Of a stretch of DNA of 64,000 bases, positions 60,256-64,000 are shown piece after piece. Both the position numbers and the translations under genes were made by a program. The notes beneath the pieces were generated by a model that saw nothing but the letters and a program-made list of their open reading frames with translations, was not told where the DNA came from and searched no databases. Source of the DNA: Anoplolepis gracilipes (Eukaryota; Arthropoda; Insecta; Hymenoptera; Formicidae); the NCBI RefSeq assembly GCF_047496725.1, contig NC_132984.1, positions 8,637,001 through 8,701,000 of the forward strand, given 5' to 3'. Position 1 is the stretch's first letter. The number at the start of each line of letters is the position of its first letter.

Positions 60256-62265
60256 CTAAAACAAAAATAAATAAAAAAATATTAAATAGCTAATTAGTAT
60301 ACATATAGTTTTTATGTAATGGAAGATTTTAGAAAATGCTAATTTTACTTCCTCATTGTAAGTATAAATCCGTCGCCTCACGAAAAAATTACAGTTATGC
60401 AACATGATACAAACAACGATGTGAACTTTATGTATAAATTAAAGCAATGTAGGATAAATGAACAGAACATTTAACAAATGTAAAAAATTTTATTTAGTTT
60501 CAAAAATTTTAATTTTAAAAATTAAATAAAAAATTAAATAAAATAAAGTAATGTACTACTCAAGTGGAATACAATATTCTATTATTATCTGATAAAAAAT
60601 AAATATTTCAGTTATATTTTATTTATTTAATTTTAATTTTGAAAACTGTCCGTCTGTAGGTTAAAAATACATATTATAGTTTAATCAAGAAAAACGATTT
60701 AAATATATGTCCTTCAAAAACAATATAAGTGCATTGTAGCTGTGCGTCGTATTTTCATCGTATTTTCATACGATTTAAATATTCAAAGTTTTTATTAAGT
60801 TTATATATCCGATAAATAATAATTTTATTCTACGTGTGGACATATTAATTTGAATTGAATAAATAATTTATTTTTTATTGAATATTTTATTTTGAAAATA
60901 AAAGAGTTAAGCTTTGAATATCAGTTCTTATACACTATGTATATGTATTCTATTTCTAAAATAAAAACCAGTTCAGATTTTATACATATTTTAGAAAGAT
61001 TTTACTAGTAACCGTTCAGTTGTCATTATACAACCAGTAATGTAGTGATTGTGTATCTATTTGATCTAATATATGGTATTGAAATGGAAAGAAAACATAT
61101 AGAACACCTGTAAATAGAAGTAAAGATTTGGGAAGATTAACCTTTCTTTTCAAGTTTCTAATGCGTAGAAACTAATGAGTCAGGCATGATAGTATACAAA
61201 ATTGTTTTATATATATATATCTTTCTATAGCGGCCTCGAGAACTTTAAAACTTTTACGACCACGGAAAACATTAAATACTATTAATATAATATTTTAATT
61301 TAAAGCAAAATTGAGAAAGTTATTTTTATATAAAAATAATTCATTACTCCGTTATTGTTTCTGAAAAGTAACTCATAACTCAATTTTTAAAAGTAACTCG
61401 TTATCATTATCGTTACTGAAAGTCATTATAATTTCTTTTTTAATACAAGATTAAGTTAAATAATGAAACATTACATTTTAGACATTATTTTATACTAAAA
61501 TGTAACATAAGCGATATAATATTGATAGTTGTTATATAGCTATTAATGAAATGTATAATATTGATTGTGATATAATATTGATAACTAAAATTAATAAAAT
61601 GTGCAATAATTTTGATAATAATAATTAATTTGATAATAATAATTAATTTTTAATTAGAAAAAAACTTAAAAAAATAAAAAAACCTCTTTTAAATACTGTG
61701 AATGTAAATAAAAATGAGAAAGTTTTCTTATTGTTAATTTTTTTACACTAGATTTATAAATATGATCAAATTTGCCTTTTTTACATCTTCGGCCGTATAT
61801 AATTTTAAAATTCTGACATGATACATTAATTTTTATAACGTCAAATTTTTGACTAATCATCGAATTGTCTGTCTAATTAACCTTTCTTACAAGTAGAAAG
61901 AAACAAGATTCTAAAAAGTGCTTTTAGCAGTTTTTATGTAATACCACATTTTAACCTTTGATCAATATGTTTCTTTGCATAACAACTAAATCAAGTATGT
62001 TGAAAAAAGTAAAGATAAAAATATTTAATCGTTAAATTCGTTATTTGAAAAATGTAACAAAGTTATTTTTTCTATTACAAGTAACCCGCGTAATTTCTGA
62101 ACCCTAGTTTAATTAATCGATACAATAAGTAGTTTAACATTTGCCTTAAGAAAAATTGTTTCAACCGCTGATCTTGAGAAAAAATATTTTACTCTTATAA
62201 ATTTTGTTATTAATAAAGGAAGTGTATCTCGTATCTACTGATATTCTTTTACTGCATAAATAATG

Positions 62266-62496
62266 CATGATATACGCATCAGCATGGTCAAAGTTTAGTA
62301 TATACTCAGCTACAAACTAAGAATATACATAGAGATAAAAGTAGACATTATAACGGGATTATGATGCTTTTTTGTGCTATTATATTACGAGAAAGCATCA
62401 TAATCCCGTTATAATGTCTACTTTTATCTATATGTATATTCTTAGTTTGTAGCTGAGTATATACTAAACTTTGACCATGCTGATGCGTATATCATG
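62266..62496. mobile_element. Near-perfect 105-bp hairpin (MITE-like) upstream of FAS copy C
   Basis: Arms 62266-62370 and 62392-62496 are almost perfect inverted copies, starting CATGATATACGCATCAGCAT, with a 21-bp loop. It is absent from the equivalent place upstream of copy A, where the flanking CATCATGCTGATTATAA is continuous, so it is an insertion specific to C. It ends about 15 bp before the conserved 5' block. No coding capacity. Confidence 0.85.
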
Positions 62497-62509
62497 CTGA
62501 TTATAATTA

Positions 62510-62770
62510 AACATATAATTATATAAGTAATTATACATTCTACTTTTCTGCGTAGTCGGTGGGGTTATTATGATATATATTGATTAGTCGCACAATTCAC
62601 ATATCTTATCTAACAGACAGTGTAGGATAGCATAGTCTTCTCTCTAATATCAGTTGTAGTCATCGTTAAGTTTTTATAGAATTTTATTTTTGCTAGAATT
62701 ATCTGCTTCTATTTTCAAGCACTTGTAAAACTGATGAGGAGTATAAATTTTTATTGCTTTTCTTCTAGAT
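62510..62770 (+). promoter_or_regulatory. Conserved 5' noncoding block, FAS copy C
   Basis: Collinear with the minus-strand block at 24640-24930: TATACATTCTACTTTTC, GTGTAGGATAGCATA, TATTTTCAAGCACTTG and GAGTATAAATTTTTATTGC. It lies about 700 bp before the KS start exon, with diverged sequence between, consistent with promoter, noncoding first exon and intron 1. TATAAAT at 62742-62748 is a possible TATA box. Confidence 0.5.
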
Positions 62771-63440
62771 TTTTCTTCTTTTTTTAGTTTTTGAATAGAT
62801 TATTTTAAAACTCATTGTTGTGTAATTGAATTATATGCGCAATATTAATAGTTGGTACATAATTTAATAGTACAATATATAATTGGATCATTCAAAAAAA
62901 GAGATTCAATTTTGTACTAAATTATCGTGAAAAATTCTATTTATTTTTTCGTTTTTCTCATTATATGTACATACTTATATATGTATATCTATATACATAT
63001 ATAAATATATAGTATTTTTTTTTTGTTTTGGTAATAAATTACATTTTTCTTATTAGTTTTGATTATTATTGTAATCTTACACAATTATGTTCTTTAATTA
63101 CCAAAACATTTTAATTCAACCTGATTGAATTTGTCAACACATTCTATAAGCAAATTATTAATAATGATGATATTTTGTATAAATAAATTAACTTTGTCCT
63201 ACTATTATTGGAATTTTATATTAATACTAATTAATATTTGTTTAGTGAATACTTAAAATTATATAATTACTTTCACTTTTTTGCGCATTATAAATTTTCA
63301 GCTATTTTAAAAATAACTTTTCTAGTTTTAATATTGTCATATTTATAGTACTAATTATGTTATTTATTATTCTAAATACATAGAATTTTAAAATCTAGAA
63401 TTGTGATATATCCCTCTAGAATTATTAAAATTTAAAGAAG

Positions 63441-63704
63441 ATGGAGAGTAACAAGCAATTCAACTCATATATCAGTGTTGACGCTGAAGAAGAAATCGTT
63501 ATCTCTGGTATTGTCGGGCGGTTTCCTAATTCTGACAATATAAAAGAATTTCAGGACAATCTTTTTAATAAAATGGATCTTAGTACAAGCGATCATCAAC
63601 GCTGGACTAACTGTAATAATATTTTTCTCTCAAAATTAAAAATATCTTTATTTTTAGTAGAAAAATATTTATACGTGTTAAAATATACATCAATCGTAGT
63701 TTAG
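63441..63704 (+). CDS. FASN: Fatty acid synthase copy C: first coding exon, gene leaves the window
   Basis: ATG at 63441 opens MESNKQFNSYISVDAEEE and the start of the ketosynthase domain, EIVISGIVGRFPNSDNIKEF and DNLFNKMDLSTSDHQRW. In copy A the same exon is frameshifted; here it is open. The true exon probably ends near 63618 at a GT following the TGGACTAACT sequence. The frame to 63704 beyond that is intron-like. About 380 bp of AT-rich intron remain before the window end. Whether the rest of the gene is intact cannot be seen. It has a promoter-like block upstream, which makes C the best candidate for a working FAS in this set. Confidence 0.8.
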   Translation: MESNKQFNSYISVDAEEEIVISGIVGRFPNSDNIKEFQDNLFNKMDLSTSDHQRWTNCNNIFLSKLKISLFLVEKYLYVLKYTSIVV

Positions 63705-64000
63705 AATTTATATTATTAATACCGATACATCTATAAATGTAATATTAAATTGGAAAAAAAATTACAGTTAAAATCATTAAAACAATTAATACTTTAAAGC
63801 ACTTATTACTTTGTGCAATTTATTTTTACATAAATTACTTTTTGTTAATATTTTTATAATTTTTTTCTGTTTGTTATCATAATATTACTTTCTGTTTTAT
63901 ATCAAAATAATTGAGATATATCTTTTTAAGAATATTTTAATACAATTATTATCAATGACTTAACAATATGAAAAATTATTTTTATTTAAATTATTTTAAA

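Larger units (their letters stand above)
57470..62265. other. Upstream region of FAS copy C
   Basis: AT-rich, no convincing gene; open frames at 58727-59047 and 61666-61860 are low complexity. 59130-59810 aligns with 41820-42440 upstream of copy B. 60660-60860 aligns in reverse with 33000-33300 upstream of copy A. 61400-62100 shows nothing I can name. Confidence 0.55.

Noticed and set aside
62266..62496. Possible microRNA precursor
   Set aside because: Arms of 105 bp with almost perfect pairing are far longer than a miRNA hairpin; a MITE-like inverted repeat or siRNA source fits better.

Overview
This is an AT-rich window of an insect nuclear genome, most likely a hymenopteran and probably an ant. 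The evidence is spliced genes with GT/AG introns, an insect acyl-CoA desaturase, fatty acid synthase (FAS) gene fragments, and a typical insect repeat load: Harbinger, piggyBac-type and Tc1-type elements, a CACTA-like transposase, an R1-clade LINE, and Gypsy elements of the env-bearing (errantivirus) type. There are no bacterial features such as operons or Shine-Dalgarno sites. The species call is inference from gene content only. The only gene I can read as intact from start to stop is the desaturase.

Layout. 1-3.3 kb: repeats (a TTAA-flanked piggyBac-type MITE, a purine-rich minisatellite, two abutting inverted-repeat elements, microsatellites). 3.3-6.4 kb: Penelope-like ribozyme motif, decayed cysteine-rich and acidic ORFs on the minus strand, and a 260-bp duplicated unit. 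6.4-9.3 kb: a Harbinger transposon with its transposase (+) and Myb/SANT protein (-) in convergent order, both broken. 9.5-14.2 kb: a decayed DUF4806-like gene and a CACTA-like transposase folded into a 2.5-kb near-perfect palindrome. 15.0-17.7 kb: the five-exon desaturase. 18.6-19.9 kb: SAM-like gene fragment. 19.9-21.5 kb: a second large palindrome (foldback element) that ends inside an FAS exon. 21.5-24.9 kb: FAS copy A (minus). 25.1-32.2 kb: Gypsy element 1 with both LTRs, gag, pol and env relics. 33.4-34.3 kb: a truncated Tc1-like element and a LINE tail. 35.0-39.9 kb: an R1-clade non-LTR retrotransposon. 40-51 kb: FAS copy B (plus), the 3' half of the gene, clearly a pseudogene. 51-53 kb: two MITEs. 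54.2-57.4 kb: Gypsy element 2 (one LTR, gag, protease). 57.5-63.7 kb: the 5' side of FAS copy C (plus), which enters its ketosynthase exon and leaves the window.

How it fits together. The biological core is a fatty-acid locus: an acyl-CoA desaturase next to at least three FAS copies (A inverted, B and C direct) that share upstream and intron sequence and so arose by segmental duplication. In insects FAS makes the acyl chains and desaturases introduce the double bonds used for cuticular hydrocarbons and pheromones, so the pairing is functionally sensible. Copies A and B are dead: A lost most of the ketosynthase and the acyltransferase, and B carries several frameshifts and stops and has leucine where the acyl-carrier serine should be. 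Copy C looks open as far as it can be seen. Transposons occupy most of the space between these gene copies and two of them form very large hairpins, one of them about 750 bp upstream of the desaturase start.
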